From: Propionibacteriales bacterium
Lineage (GTDB): Bacteria > Actinomycetota > Actinomycetes > Propionibacteriales > Nocardioidaceae
Direction: 5' to 3'
NCBI GenBank assembly: GCA_026392455.1
Contig: JAPLCB010000010.1
Coordinates: 124,001 to 188,000, forward strand
DNA: 64,000 nt
In this document: one piece after another, positions 38,266 to 48,775 of the stretch
How positions within the stretch are numbered: the stretch's first letter is position 1
Layout: each line of letters begins with the position of its first letter
The notes under the pieces: model-generated
Told to the model about the DNA's origin: nothing
What the model saw: only the letters and a program-made list of their open reading frames with translations
The model's database searches: none
Made by a program: the position numbers and the translations under genes

Positions 38266-38955
38266 GTGCGCCACAACGAGTACGACCAGCCGGTCGGTGA
38301 TCCGGTGGTGTGGTCGCCCCGTCCGGCGGTCGTGCCGGTCACTCTCGTCGGCCGGTACTGCCGCCTCGAGCCGTGGACGACGCGCCACCTCGCGGGCCTG
38401 TACGCGACCACCGTCCAGGGCTCGCCGACGAGCAGCTGGACGTACCTGAACACCCCGTCCCTGGCGAGCCCTGCCGGACTCGGGTCGTGGCTCGACGGTC
38501 TCGCTGCGGACCCGATGGTGGTGCCCTTGGTGATCTGCGAACCCGACGGAAACCCGGTCGGCACCGCGTCGTACATGCGTCTGGACGCGGCGAACGGCTC
38601 GGTCGAGGTCGGATCGATCGCCTACGCGGCTGCCCTGCAGCGGACGACGGCGGCCACCGAGGCGATGTACCTGATGATGCGCCACGTCTTCGACGACCTG
38701 GGCTACCGCCGGTACGAGTGGAAGTGCGACTCGTTGAACGCGCCCTCCAGAAGGGCCGCCGAGCGTCTGGGGTTCACCTACGAGGGGACCTTCCGCAATG
38801 CGTTGGTGTACTACGGCCGCAACCGGGACACCGCGTGGTTCTCCATCACGGACACGGAGTGGCCGGCGATCAGGTCAGCCCTGGAGGCCTGGCTGGCCCC
38901 GGAGAATTTCGACGCCGGCGGAAACCAGAAGGCATCCCTGGGGACTGCGCGTTGA
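38266..38955 (+). CDS. GNAT acetyltransferase, RimJ/RimL-like
   Basis: 229 residues from a GTG with TAGGTT 6 nt upstream (leaderless). The start GRYCRLEPWTTRHLAGLY and the later VEVGSIAYAAALQRTTAATEAMYLMMRHVFDDLGYRRYEWKCDS split over several motifs match the type that acetylates N-terminal amino groups or small amines. RRAAERLGFTYEGTFRNA is the final acetyl-CoA motif. Target unknown. It precedes the ilvB leader and ends about 100 bp before it. Confidence 0.9.
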   Translation: MRHNEYDQPVGDPVVWSPRPAVVPVTLVGRYCRLEPWTTRHLAGLYATTVQGSPTSSWTYLNTPSLASPAGLGSWLDGLAADPMVVPLVICEPDGNPVGTASYMRLDAANGSVEVGSIAYAAALQRTTAATEAMYLMMRHVFDDLGYRRYEWKCDSLNAPSRRAAERLGFTYEGTFRNALVYYGRNRDTAWFSITDTEWPAIRSALEAWLAPENFDAGGNQKASLGTAR

Positions 38956-39016
38956 GCTCAGGCTCGCCACCATCCGGGACGTCCGTCCCACAACGTGGGA
39001 TCCCTGGCAAACTGGG

Positions 39017-39046
39017 TTGAGCGCCGCGAGCGCCGAGGGGCATGAT
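39017..39046 (+). promoter_or_regulatory. Promoter of the ilvBNC operon
   Basis: TTGAGC (39017-39022), 18-bp spacer, CATGAT (39041-39046). The predicted transcription start is the A of the leader-peptide ATG at 39053, so the leader would be translated from a leaderless message. Confidence 0.55.
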
Positions 39047-39052
39047 GTGCTC

Positions 39053-39094
39053 ATGCGTTTTGAACTTGTAGTACGCACGCGACGCGTGAGCTGA
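39053..39094 (+). CDS. ilvB leader peptide
   Basis: 13 codons: [13 protein letters not shown]. The Leu-Val-Val run gives the branched-chain codons that a stalled ribosome would sense. It is followed by the terminator hairpin at 39124-39156 and then ilvB, the standard attenuator order. Short ilv leaders of this kind are known in corynebacteria and streptomycetes. Confidence 0.8.
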   Translation: MRFELVVRTRRVS

Positions 39095-39123
39095 GGCCAA
39101 CCGCCTCTTCGCACCCGCGTCGA

Positions 39124-39156
39124 CCCCTCGCTGCCTGGATGGCCGAGGGGTTTTTT
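39124..39156 (+). terminator. ilvBNC attenuator terminator
   Basis: Stem CCCCTCG (39124-39130) with CGAGGGG (39144-39150), immediately followed by six Ts. It lies 30 bp after the leader stop and 69 bp before ilvB. Upstream GACGCG/CGCGTC and GAGGC/GCCTC segments can form competing structures. Confidence 0.85.
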
Positions 39157-39224
39157 GTTGGAACCAGTCACGTACAGCACGACCGAGACACCAAAGGCCA
39201 GCTAATGGAAATGAGGACAGGGCG

Positions 39225-40991
39225 ATGAGCGAGCAGGGCGGTGCCGGGACCCAGGTCACCGGCGCACAGAGCCTGATCAAGTCGCTGGAGAGCGCGGGCG
39301 TCGAGAACATCTTCGGCATCCCGGGAGGCGCGATCCTCCCGGCGTACGACCCGCTGTTCGACTCCTCGATCCGGCACATCCTGGTGCGCCACGAGCAAGG
39401 TGCTGGGCACGCGGCCCAGGGCTACGCGGTGGCCAGCGGCAAGGTGGGGGTCTGCATGGCGACCAGCGGCCCCGGCGCGACCAACCTGGTCACCCCGATC
39501 GCGGACGCCTACATGGACTCGGTCCCGATGGTCGCGGTCACCGGTCAGGTGCCCGCCGCCGCGATCGGTACCGATGCCTTCCAGGAGGCCGACATCCGCG
39601 GCATCACGATGCCGATCACCAAGCACAGCTTCCTGGTCACCGACCCTGCCGACATCCCGCGCACCGTGGCCGAGGCCTTCTACCTGGCCTCGACCGGTCG
39701 CCCTGGCCCGGTGCTGGTCGACGTGGCGAAGTCCGCCCTCCAGGCGATGACGACGTTCACCTGGCCGACCGAGCTCAACCTGCCGGGGTACCGCCCGGTG
39801 ACCCGCCCGCACGCCAAGCAGATCCGGGAGGCGACCAAGCTCATCCTGGAAGCCCGCAAGCCGGTCCTGTACGTCGGCGGCGGGGTCATCCGCGCGCGTG
39901 CCAGCAAGGAGCTCCGCGTCCTCGCCGAGATGACCGGAATCCCCGTGGTCACCACCCTGATGGCTCGGGGTGCGTTCCCGGACAGCCACCCGCAGCACCT
40001 CGGGATGCCGGGGATGCACGGCACCGTCGCTGCGGTGGCCGGTCTGCAGAAGAGCGACCTGATCATCAGCCTGGGCGCGCGCTTCGACGACCGCGTCACC
40101 GGCAACCTGGACTCGTTCGCTCCGGGCGCCAAGGTCATCCACGCCGACATCGACCCGGCCGAGATCGGCAAGAACCGCGCCGTCGACGTCCCGATCGTCG
40201 GCGACTGCCGCGAGGTCCTGGCCGACCTGATCGTGGCGCTCCAGGCAGAGCAGGACGCCGGCAACACCGGCGACTTCGAGGGCTGGGTCGCGTTCGTCGC
40301 CGGTGTGAAGGCCCAGTACCCGCTCGGCTACGACACGCCGGCCGACGGTCTTGCTCCGCAGTACGTGCTCGAGCGGATCGGCCAGATCAGCGGCCCGGAG
40401 TCGATCTACTGCGCCGGCGTCGGTCAGCACCAGATGTGGGCCACCCACTACCTCGGGTTCGAGAACCCGAACACCTGGATCAACTCCGGGGGGCTCGGCA
40501 CGATGGGCTTCGCGGTGCCGGCTGCGATGGGTGCCAAGGTCGGTGCGCCGGACACCACGGTGTGGGCGATCGACGGGGACGGCTGCTTCCAGATGACCAA
40601 CCAGGAGCTCGCCACCTGCACCCTGGAGGGCATCCCGATCAAGGTCGCGATCATCAACAACGAGTCGCTCGGCATGGTGCGGCAGTGGCAGACCCTGTTC
40701 TACGAGGGTCGCTACTCCAACACCGACCTGCACACCGGGCCGGCCCGTCGGGTGCCCGACTTCGTCAAGCTCGCCGACGCCTACGGCGCCGTGGGCCTGT
40801 CCTGCGACAACGCCTCCGACGTCGACGCCACCATCAAGAAGGCGATGGAGATCAACGACGTCCCGGTGGTGGTCGACTTCCGCGTCCACCGCGACGCGAT
40901 GGTCTGGCCGATGGTGGCTGCCGGAACATCCAACGACGAGATCAAGTACGCCCGCGGTCTCGCGCCCAAGTTCGAGGAGGATGACCTGTGA
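39225..40991 (+). CDS. ilvB: Acetolactate synthase large subunit
   Basis: 588 residues. First common enzyme of valine, leucine and isoleucine synthesis, using thiamine diphosphate and FAD. Catalytic Glu is in [16 protein letters not shown]; the ThDP motif is [15 protein letters not shown] followed by IINNESLG. The start has AGGACAGGG upstream. It overlaps ilvN by GTGA. Expression is set by the attenuator 70 bp upstream. Confidence 0.97.
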   Translation: MSEQGGAGTQVTGAQSLIKSLESAGVENIFGIPGGAILPAYDPLFDSSIRHILVRHEQGAGHAAQGYAVASGKVGVCMATSGPGATNLVTPIADAYMDSVPMVAVTGQVPAAAIGTDAFQEADIRGITMPITKHSFLVTDPADIPRTVAEAFYLASTGRPGPVLVDVAKSALQAMTTFTWPTELNLPGYRPVTRPHAKQIREATKLILEARKPVLYVGGGVIRARASKELRVLAEMTGIPVVTTLMARGAFPDSHPQHLGMPGMHGTVAAVAGLQKSDLIISLGARFDDRVTGNLDSFAPGAKVIHADIDPAEIGKNRAVDVPIVGDCREVLADLIVALQAEQDAGNTGDFEGWVAFVAGVKAQYPLGYDTPADGLAPQYVLERIGQISGPESIYCAGVGQHQMWATHYLGFENPNTWINSGGLGTMGFAVPAAMGAKVGAPDTTVWAIDGDGCFQMTNQELATCTLEGIPIKVAIINNESLGMVRQWQTLFYEGRYSNTDLHTGPARRVPDFVKLADAYGAVGLSCDNASDVDATIKKAMEINDVPVVVDFRVHRDAMVWPMVAAGTSNDEIKYARGLAPKFEEDDL

Positions 40992-41536
40992 GCGTGCACA
41001 CCCTCAGCGTTCTGGTCGAGAACAAGCCCGGCGTCCTGGCCCGTGTCTCCGGGCTGTTCAGCCGCCGCGGGTTCAACATCGACTCCCTGGCGGTCGGCCC
41101 GACCGAGCACCCGGAGATCTCCCGGATGACGATCGTGGTCAACGTCGAGGAGTCGCCGCTCGAGCAGGTCACCAAGCAGCTCAACAAGCTGATCGAGGTG
41201 ATCAAGATCGTCGAGCTCGACGACCGTGACGCGATCGAGCGCGAGCTGGTCCTGGTCAAGGTCAAGGCGGACGTCGAGACGCGCTCCCAGGTGCTCGACG
41301 TGGTTCAGCTCTTCAAGGCCCGGGTCGTCGATGTCGCCACCGACGCGATCACCCTCGAGGTCACCGGCAACTCCGACAAGCTCGCAGACTTCCTGCGGGT
41401 GCTGGAGCCGTTCGGCATCCGCGAGCTCGTCCAGTCCGGGTTGGTCGCCATCGGCCGTGGCGGTCGCTCGATCAGCGAACGGACCCTCAAGCCGGTTCCG
41501 GTTCCGGTGGCCCAGGCCCTGGCCGATCCGGCCTGA
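40988..41536 (+). CDS. ilvN: Acetolactate synthase regulatory small subunit
   Basis: 182 residues from a GTG. N-terminal ACT domain with [25 protein letters not shown] and a C-terminal ALS-SS domain ([20 protein letters not shown]). It confers valine feedback inhibition on IlvB. Also called ilvH in some genomes. Translation is coupled to ilvB by a four-base overlap. Confidence 0.96.
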   Translation: MSVHTLSVLVENKPGVLARVSGLFSRRGFNIDSLAVGPTEHPEISRMTIVVNVEESPLEQVTKQLNKLIEVIKIVELDDRDAIERELVLVKVKADVETRSQVLDVVQLFKARVVDVATDAITLEVTGNSDKLADFLRVLEPFGIRELVQSGLVAIGRGGRSISERTLKPVPVPVAQALADPA

Positions 41537-41630
41537 GTTCAGCACCACCACGACGTACCAGTAATCTCATCTGCGCTCGAACATCGAGCCCCACAAGCTC
41601 GAACGAGCGAAACGACGAAGGAGAGCCCCC

Positions 41631-42656
41631 GTGGCTGAAATTTTCTACGACGACGACGCCGACCTGTCCCTGATCCAGGGCAAGCAGGTCGCGGTGATCG
41701 GTTACGGCAGCCAGGGCCACGCCCACGCGCTCAACCTGCGCGACTCCGGTGTCGACGTCCGGGTCGGCCTGAAGGCGGGCTCGAAGAGCATCGCGAAGGC
41801 CGAGGAGGAGGGTCTGCGCGTCCTGGAGGTTGCTGAGGCGGTCCAGGAGGCCGACGTCATCGTCATCCTCGCTCCCGACCAGTTCCAGCGGCACATCTAC
41901 GCGGAGTCCATCGAGCCGCACATCACCCCGGGTGACACGCTGGTCTTCGGCCACGGCTTCAACGTCCGCTTCGGCTACATCCAGGCCCCCGAGGGCGTCG
42001 ACGTCATCCTGGTCGCCCCGAAGGCCCCGGGCCACACGGTGCGCCGCGAGTACGTCGCCGGTCGCGGCATCCCGGACATCATCGCGGTCGAGCAGGACGC
42101 CTCGGGCACTGCCTGGGACCTGGCGAAGTCGTACGCCAAGGCCATCGGTGGCACCCGCGCCGGTGTCATCAAGACCACCTTCACCGAGGAGACCGAGACG
42201 GACCTGTTCGGCGAGCAGGCTGTTCTCTGCGGCGGCGTCTCCCACCTGGTCCAGGCCGGTTTCGAGACCCTGACCGAGGCCGGCTACCAGCCGGAGATCG
42301 CCTACTTCGAGGTCCTGCACGAGCTGAAGCTCATCGTCGACCTGATGTGGGAGGGCGGCATCGCCAAGCAGCGCTGGTCGGTCTCCGACACCGCTGAGTA
42401 CGGCGACTACGTCTCCGGTCCGCGCGTCGTCACCCCCGAGGTCAAGGCCAGCATGAAGTCGATCCTCGACGACATCCAGAGCGGCGCCTTCGCGACCCGG
42501 TTCATCGCCGACCAGGACAACGGTGGTGCTGAGTTCCTGAAGCTCCGCGAGGAGGAGGCCGCGCACTCGATCGAGGCCACCGGCCGTGCGCTGCGGTCGC
42601 ACTTCGCGTGGAAGCAGACCGACGCGGACTACACCGAGGGTTCCGCTGCTCGCTGA
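41631..42656 (+). CDS. ilvC: Ketol-acid reductoisomerase
   Basis: 341 residues from a GTG with GAAGGAGAG upstream. Class I enzyme: NADP-binding [19 protein letters not shown] and the metal-binding C-terminal domain with [19 protein letters not shown]. Second step of valine/isoleucine synthesis. It is 94 bp after ilvN and most likely in the same operon. A 23-bp perfect hairpin follows the stop. Confidence 0.97.
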   Translation: MAEIFYDDDADLSLIQGKQVAVIGYGSQGHAHALNLRDSGVDVRVGLKAGSKSIAKAEEEGLRVLEVAEAVQEADVIVILAPDQFQRHIYAESIEPHITPGDTLVFGHGFNVRFGYIQAPEGVDVILVAPKAPGHTVRREYVAGRGIPDIIAVEQDASGTAWDLAKSYAKAIGGTRAGVIKTTFTEETETDLFGEQAVLCGGVSHLVQAGFETLTEAGYQPEIAYFEVLHELKLIVDLMWEGGIAKQRWSVSDTAEYGDYVSGPRVVTPEVKASMKSILDDIQSGAFATRFIADQDNGGAEFLKLREEEAAHSIEATGRALRSHFAWKQTDADYTEGSAAR

Positions 42657-42765
42657 CCGGGCGCAGATGTCCCACTTCTGAACGCCGACCGGGCGCAGAT
42701 GTCCCAGCAACTGGGACATCTGCGCCCGGTCGGTGAAGTTTTGCGGGACATCTGCGCCCGCTCGC
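42655..42765. repeat. GGGCGCAGATGTCCC repeat cluster forming the post-ilvC terminator
   Basis: Four copies: direct at 42655-42674 and 42687-42707, inverted at 42711-42731 and 42745-42760. The middle two make a perfect 23-bp hairpin (42685-42707 with 42711-42733, loop CAA). The first copy begins on the ilvC stop codon. It probably ends the ilv operon, but four copies exceed what a terminator needs. Confidence 0.75.
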
Positions 42766-42810
42766 GGTACTGAAGGCGCCTCTCATCTCGACCCGAACCC
42801 TTCCCTCGAA

Positions 42811-42826
42811 CTAGAACACGTTCTAG
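42811..42826. promoter_or_regulatory. KstR-type operator
   Basis: CTAGAACACGTTCTAG, a palindrome containing an exact match to TNNAACNNGTTNNA, the mycobacterial KstR steroid-catabolism operator as I remember it. Its right arm overlaps the -10-like box TAGGAT (42824-42829), which lies 6 nt before the ATG of the next gene, so bound protein would block the promoter. Confidence 0.65.
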
Positions 42827-42835
42827 GATTTGGGT

Positions 42836-43318
42836 ATGGACCTCGCCACGATCGAAGAAATCCGTCAGCTCAAGTACCGCTACTTCCGCACCCTCGACCT
42901 GAAGATGTGGGACGAGTTCGGCGACTGCCTCGCCGAGGACGTCGTAGCCCGGTACGGGACCCAGGCGATGGACAAGCCCCTGCACTACGACAACCGCGCC
43001 GACGTCGTCGAGTTCATGGCGGGCAACCTCGGCGAGGGGATCGTGACGATCCACATCGCCAACCACCCCGAGATCGACGTCCACGGAGACACCGCGACGG
43101 GAAGCTGGGCGTTCGAGGACACCGTGATCGTCCCCGACTTCAAGATCATCATCCGCGGCGGCGGCTACTACATCGACGAGTACCGCAAGGACGCCGACGG
43201 GAAGTGGCGGATCGCCGCGACCAAGTACGAGCGGATCTTCGAGTCGATGACCTCGTTGGAGGACACCCCGAGCTTCAAGCTGATCGCGAACCGTTGGGAC
43301 CCGAGCCTCAAGCACTGA
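42836..43318 (+). CDS. SnoaL/NTF2-like protein
   Basis: 160 residues. DLATIEEIRQLKYRYFRTLDLKMWDEFGDCLAEDVVARYG is the typical first helix pair of the SnoaL-4 group, followed by the curved sheet ending DADGKWRIAATKYERIFESM. The fold hosts ketosteroid isomerases, dehydratases and cyclases. The His/Asp pair near the start is consistent with a dehydratase or isomerase. With a KstR-type operator on its promoter, a role in steroid or related ring degradation is likely, though no other steroid gene is in the window. Confidence 0.87.
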   Translation: MDLATIEEIRQLKYRYFRTLDLKMWDEFGDCLAEDVVARYGTQAMDKPLHYDNRADVVEFMAGNLGEGIVTIHIANHPEIDVHGDTATGSWAFEDTVIVPDFKIIIRGGGYYIDEYRKDADGKWRIAATKYERIFESMTSLEDTPSFKLIANRWDPSLKH

Positions 43319-43319
43319 C

Positions 43320-43381
43320 GGTTTCACGCCACCTGGCGTGAAACCTGCTCCCCAGCCCGATGCAACAGGCTGGGGAGCAGG
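43320..43381. terminator. Double hairpin terminator
   Basis: First stem GGTTTCACGCCA/TGGCGTGAAACC (43320-43345). Second stem CCTGCTCCCCAGCC/GGCTGGGGAGCAGG (43344-43381). It separates two convergent genes and can serve both strands. Confidence 0.75.
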
Positions 43382-43395
43382 TTTCGTGCGGGTGG

Positions 43396-44202
43396 CTACT
43401 TCACCTCGGAGCGGGTGACCACGAACAACCCGATCGCCAGCGGAATGGCCAGCCAGAACGTCCCGGAGACGGCGAGGTGGGCCCAGTCCTTGCCGGCCAG
43501 GTCGCCCTCGTACAGGCGCGTCGAGGCGAAGTTGAAGTCGACCCATCCTTGACGGTCCGCGAACCAGTCCTGGAAAGCCGCCAGCGTGCCGAGAGCTGCT
43601 GGCAGCACCAGCGCGTACACGAAGTAGCCGACGATCGCGCCCGGCGAGCTGCGGATCAGGATGCCCAGGGTGAAGCCCATCAGCATGCCGAGCGCATCGG
43701 CGAGGAAGATCAGGGCGGCTTCTCCGAGGGTGATGTCCCAGGTGGTGCCGACTCCCGCGATCGCCGATCCGACGACGTTGCCGAGAGCCCCGACGCCGAA
43801 GGCGATCCCGATCGAGGCAGCGCCGACCAGCAGCGTGGCGAGCAGCTTGGCGGCGATCACCCGCCCGCGGTGGGGTACCAGTGTGAAGGTGGTCAGTCCG
43901 CTGCGCTGGCTCCACTCGCTGGTGACCGACAGGATCGCGATCATCGGGAGCACCACGGACATCGGGAAGCCGACCGCCGCGGCGAACCCGTCGTAGCTGA
44001 TCTGGTCGTCCGGGGCGAACAGCACGGTCGCCACCGTGGCAAGGGTGGACAGGATCCCGACGCTGGCCAGCAGCCAGTACCCCGACCGGGTGTTGAACAT
44101 CTTGGAGACCTCGACGCCGACGATGCGCGACAGCGGGATCGCGTCGTGGGCTCGGGAATTGCGGGCGACAGGGACCGTGCGCTCGATCGTGGTGGTACTC
44201 AT
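43396..44202 (-). CDS. ABC-2 type transporter permease
   Basis: 268 residues with about six hydrophobic segments, e.g. GYWLLASVGILSTLATVATVLF, VVLPMIAILSVTSEW, KLLATLLVGAASIGIAFGVG and FWLAIPLAIGLFVV. The SEWSQRSGLTTFTLVPHRG loop is typical of ABC-2 permeases. It forms an exporter with the ATPase gene that overlaps it by ATGA. Substrate unknown. Confidence 0.88.
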   Translation of the reverse strand: MSTTTIERTVPVARNSRAHDAIPLSRIVGVEVSKMFNTRSGYWLLASVGILSTLATVATVLFAPDDQISYDGFAAAVGFPMSVVLPMIAILSVTSEWSQRSGLTTFTLVPHRGRVIAAKLLATLLVGAASIGIAFGVGALGNVVGSAIAGVGTTWDITLGEAALIFLADALGMLMGFTLGILIRSSPGAIVGYFVYALVLPAALGTLAAFQDWFADRQGWVDFNFASTRLYEGDLAGKDWAHLAVSGTFWLAIPLAIGLFVVTRSEVK

Positions 44203-45131
44203 GCTGCCCTGCTCTCGGACGTCGTGCTCTGGGTGGTGGGGGTTGCTTCCCGTTGGGACTCTGCGGTCAGCTCGAGGAACATCTCTTCCAGTCCGGCCCC
44301 GTCCGCGGACCGGAGCTCGACCAGCGGTACGCCGGCCGCGAGCGCGATCCGGCCGACGAGGGCGGGGTCCGAGTCGGTTCGGATGGACCCGTCCGGGCCG
44401 AGGGTGTGGGCAACACCGGCGGCCGCCAGTGCTCCGGAGAGGGCCGGTGCCTGGGGCGTGCGGACGACGGTCCCGGCAGCAGCGAGCAGCTCCTCCTTGG
44501 TGCCCTGGGCGACGACCCGCCCGTTGCCGATCACGACCAGGTCGTCAGCGACGACCTCGATCTCGTGGAGCAGGTGGGAGGAGAGCAGGACCGTCCCGCC
44601 CTGGTCGGCGTACTCGCGGAGCAGGTCCCGCATCCACCGGATGCCGGCCGGATCGAGCCCGTTGGCCGGCTCGTCGAGGATCAGGGCTTCAGGATTCCCG
44701 ATCAGGGCCGTCGCGATCCCGAGCCGCTGGCGCATTCCGAGTGAGTAGTTCTTCACCCGGCGCTCGGCCTCGTCCTCGGTGAGGCTGACCTTGTGCAGCA
44801 TCTCGTCGACCCGGGCTCTCGGCAGACCCATCGTCCGCTGGGCGATCGCCAGGATCTCGCGACCGGTACGTCCGGCGTGCTGGGCTGACGCATCCAGCAG
44901 GACCCCGACATCGAGTCCCGGGTTGGGCAGCTCGGCGAACGGCCGCCCGTTGATGGTCGCGGTCCCCGAGGTGGGCCTGGTGAGCCCGACCATCATCCGC
45001 ATGGTGGTGGACTTCCCGGCTCCGTTCGGCCCGAGAAACCCGGTCACGCGCCCGGCTCGGGCGGTGAACGTGACGTCATCGACAGCGGTGAACCCGCTGT
45101 ACTTCTTCGTGAGTGCATCGACGGTGATCAT
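44199..45131 (-). CDS. ABC transporter ATP-binding protein
   Basis: 310 residues. Walker A GPNGAGKST (near 40), signature motif YSLGMRQRLGIA, Walker B LILDEPANGLDP and the H-loop LLSSHLLHE. The C-terminal 90 residues include a low-conservation domain common in drug/antibiotic exporters. The start MITVDALTKKYSGF is chosen because it begins the domain; GAGTTT lies just upstream as a possible -10 box. Overlaps and pairs with the permease gene. Confidence 0.92.
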   Translation of the reverse strand: MITVDALTKKYSGFTAVDDVTFTARAGRVTGFLGPNGAGKSTTMRMMVGLTRPTSGTATINGRPFAELPNPGLDVGVLLDASAQHAGRTGREILAIAQRTMGLPRARVDEMLHKVSLTEDEAERRVKNYSLGMRQRLGIATALIGNPEALILDEPANGLDPAGIRWMRDLLREYADQGGTVLLSSHLLHEIEVVADDLVVIGNGRVVAQGTKEELLAAAGTVVRTPQAPALSGALAAAGVAHTLGPDGSIRTDSDPALVGRIALAAGVPLVELRSADGAGLEEMFLELTAESQREATPTTQSTTSESRAA

Positions 45132-45243
45132 GACCAAAACTCTGGGCCCTGGCACTGCACCACCGCATCGGGGAAGACACCCTGGTCACCCCTGAGATCG
45201 GGAGCCGGGGGCTCGGGGATGACCCCCGCGTCCTGCCAGCCGC

Positions 45244-45678
45244 TCAGAGCCCGTCGAGGGTCGTACGGAGCTGCTTGATCGTCTTCCTCGCGAGGATCGG
45301 GAGGTAGGCCGCGACCACGGGCACGGCCAGGGCCGACGCGCCGCGCAGCTGGAAGGTCGCGTGGTAGTCGACCCTGGTGCCGGTCCCGTCGGGGGCGAAG
45401 CTGAAGCGGTCGTCGCCGACGAAGGAGTCGTTGGTTCCTTGGAAGTGCAGCCGGGAGTTCGGTTCGTGCACCAGGGTGACGTAGGTCAGATCGGCTTCGC
45501 GACCCAGGAACTCCGAGACGTTGCGGTACGTCGCGCCCGGACCGACCTGGCCGGAGAGCAGGCTGCAGCGGACCGTGCCCGGGTCCCAGGTCTCGGTGCT
45601 GCGGAAGTCGGCCATGAAGGCGAAGACGGACTCGGGGGACGCGGGCGTGGTGAAGGTCCTGCGGGCGTTCAGCTTCAT
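45244..45678 (-). CDS. SRPBCC/polyketide-cyclase-like protein
   Basis: 144 residues. START-like fold: FTTPASPESVFAFMADFRSTETWDPG at the N-terminus, then a beta-rich middle and a long C-terminal helix with LARKTIKQLRTTL. Family members bind hydrophobic ligands. TAACGT lies 6 nt before the ATG, and the gene is divergent from the FrnE-like gene with 54 bp between the starts. Confidence 0.87.
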   Translation of the reverse strand: MKLNARRTFTTPASPESVFAFMADFRSTETWDPGTVRCSLLSGQVGPGATYRNVSEFLGREADLTYVTLVHEPNSRLHFQGTNDSFVGDDRFSFAPDGTGTRVDYHATFQLRGASALAVPVVAAYLPILARKTIKQLRTTLDGL

Positions 45679-45732
45679 GCCCCGACGTTACCGAGCAGGA
45701 ACAAAGCCCGGCGTTGCTCGGTTCTGACCGGC

Positions 45733-46440
45733 ATGCGCATCGAGATCTGGAGTGACGTCGTCTGCCCGTGGTGCTACATCGGTAAGCGCCGGTTGGAGAA
45801 CGCTCTCGCTGCCTTCGAGCACGCCGGGGAGGTCGAGGTCGTCTGGCGTTCGTTCCAGCTGGACCCATCGGCGCCCGCGGTTCCGGTCGAGACCGTGGCC
45901 GAGTCCCTCGGTCGCAAGTACGGCGGTGGGGCAGAGGCAGGTCGGGCGATGATCGACCGGGTTGAGGCGGTTGCGGCCGAGGAAGGCCTGCTGTTCCGGC
46001 ACCACGCGTCCCTGCGGGTCAGCACGGTCGATGCCCACCGGATCCTGCACCTGGCGCTGGACTCCGGCGGCCCGGTGCTCCAGGGCCGACTCAAGGAGGC
46101 CTTGCTGGCGGCGTACTTCGTGGAGACCGAGAACGTTGCGGACCGGGCAACGCTGACCCGGATCGCGACGGACGTGGGCCTGGATCCGACCCGGGTCGCC
46201 GAGGTGATGGCCGGCACCGAGTACGCCGAGGCGGTCGAGGCAGACATCCGTGAGGCCAGCGCCCTCGGCGCGAACGGAGTGCCGTTCTACGTGATCGACC
46301 GCAAGTACGGGGTCTCCGGGGCGCAGCCGGCCGAGACGTTCGTGCAGGTCCTCGAGCGGGCCTGGACGGATCTGCACCCGCAGCTGGACCTGGTCGGCGG
46401 GGGAGCGGAGGCGTGCGGGCCGGACGGGTGCGCCGTGTGA
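45733..46440 (+). CDS. DsbA-family oxidoreductase, FrnE-like
   Basis: 235 residues. Thioredoxin-fold motif CPWC at about residue 11-14 in IEIWSDVVCPWCYIGKRRLE, then a helical insert and the cis-Pro region GANGVPFYVIDRKYGVSGAQPAE. FrnE-type proteins are cytosolic disulfide oxidoreductases; no signal peptide is present here. The C-terminal EACGPDGCAV adds a second Cys pair of unknown use. Confidence 0.9.
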   Translation: MRIEIWSDVVCPWCYIGKRRLENALAAFEHAGEVEVVWRSFQLDPSAPAVPVETVAESLGRKYGGGAEAGRAMIDRVEAVAAEEGLLFRHHASLRVSTVDAHRILHLALDSGGPVLQGRLKEALLAAYFVETENVADRATLTRIATDVGLDPTRVAEVMAGTEYAEAVEADIREASALGANGVPFYVIDRKYGVSGAQPAETFVQVLERAWTDLHPQLDLVGGGAEACGPDGCAV

Positions 46441-46457
46441 GGTCGGGGCGGACTGGT

Positions 46458-47923
<1,466 letters not shown>

Positions 47924-47948
47924 ACCGGCGGTACCGGACCGAGGACCC

Positions 47949-48584
47949 TCAGGCCAGGGGGTCGACCTTCCAGCGGCCGTCGACCTTCTTGACCGGAACC
48001 GACGCTGACTTCGTCTCCGACTTGCCGTCCACCGTGGCGGCGACGTCGACGTCGACCGTGCCCGTTCCGGCCGCGTCGTTCAGGGTCACCTTGGTGGCCT
48101 TGATCGAGTCGATGGTCAGGGGGGCCGGGGTCGCCTTGGCGGTCTCGTCGACGCAGCGCTGGTAGAAGTCGCTCTGCTCGGGCGTGAGCACCAGGTTGTC
48201 GACGAGCTGCTGGCAACCGGCCTTGTCGCCGCTGGCGACCTTGTAGGTCCCTTCGAGCAGGGCGATGACCGCGGCCTTGGCCTGGTCCTCGGCACTCGCA
48301 GGCTTCGCGTCGTCGCCGCCGCGGAAGATGAAGAAGAGCCCACCACCCAGTGCCAGGGCGACGACCAGGGCAGCCGCGATGAAGAGGAGCTGCCGGTTCC
48401 GGCCCGCCGGTGCAGCCGGTTCCACCACGGGTGCGGGGTCGACGTCGACGGGCTCGGCGGCGTCCGGGTCGGCGATCTCGGGCTCGACCTCGGCCTCGGC
48501 GCCGTCCTGGACGCTGTCCTTGGTCAGGCTGACGGCGTCCGGCTGGTCCTCGTGCTCGGAATCGGGCGCGGTGGGTTCACTCAT
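47949..48584 (-). CDS. Membrane-anchored hypothetical protein
   Basis: 211 residues, unnamed. An acidic, Asp/Glu/Pro-rich cytoplasmic part (about 1-60) precedes one membrane helix (LLFIAAALVVALALGGGLFFIF, about 65-87). The extracytoplasmic domain (about 95-211) carries two cysteines (AGCQQL, QRCVDE) and ends DGRWKVDPLA, as in DUF4878-like lipoprotein domains. CAGGAT lies 6 nt before the ATG. Confidence 0.75.
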   Translation of the reverse strand: MSEPTAPDSEHEDQPDAVSLTKDSVQDGAEAEVEPEIADPDAAEPVDVDPAPVVEPAAPAGRNRQLLFIAAALVVALALGGGLFFIFRGGDDAKPASAEDQAKAAVIALLEGTYKVASGDKAGCQQLVDNLVLTPEQSDFYQRCVDETAKATPAPLTIDSIKATKVTLNDAAGTGTVDVDVAATVDGKSETKSASVPVKKVDGRWKVDPLA

Positions 48585-48775
48585 GCGGTCATCCTGACAG
48601 AGGAACCTGTTCCCCGGGCAGCTACCTCGGTCGAGTGGACATCCGGCCCCCGGAGGACCGGTTCGGGTAGAGTTCCCGCTGGCACAGCGTCGTGCACGTC
48701 GACCGTCTCGGAGACCCGGTTCTCCGGCTCAGGTCGACCCTCACCAGCCGACATCCAAGAGCCGAGGAACCTCAC

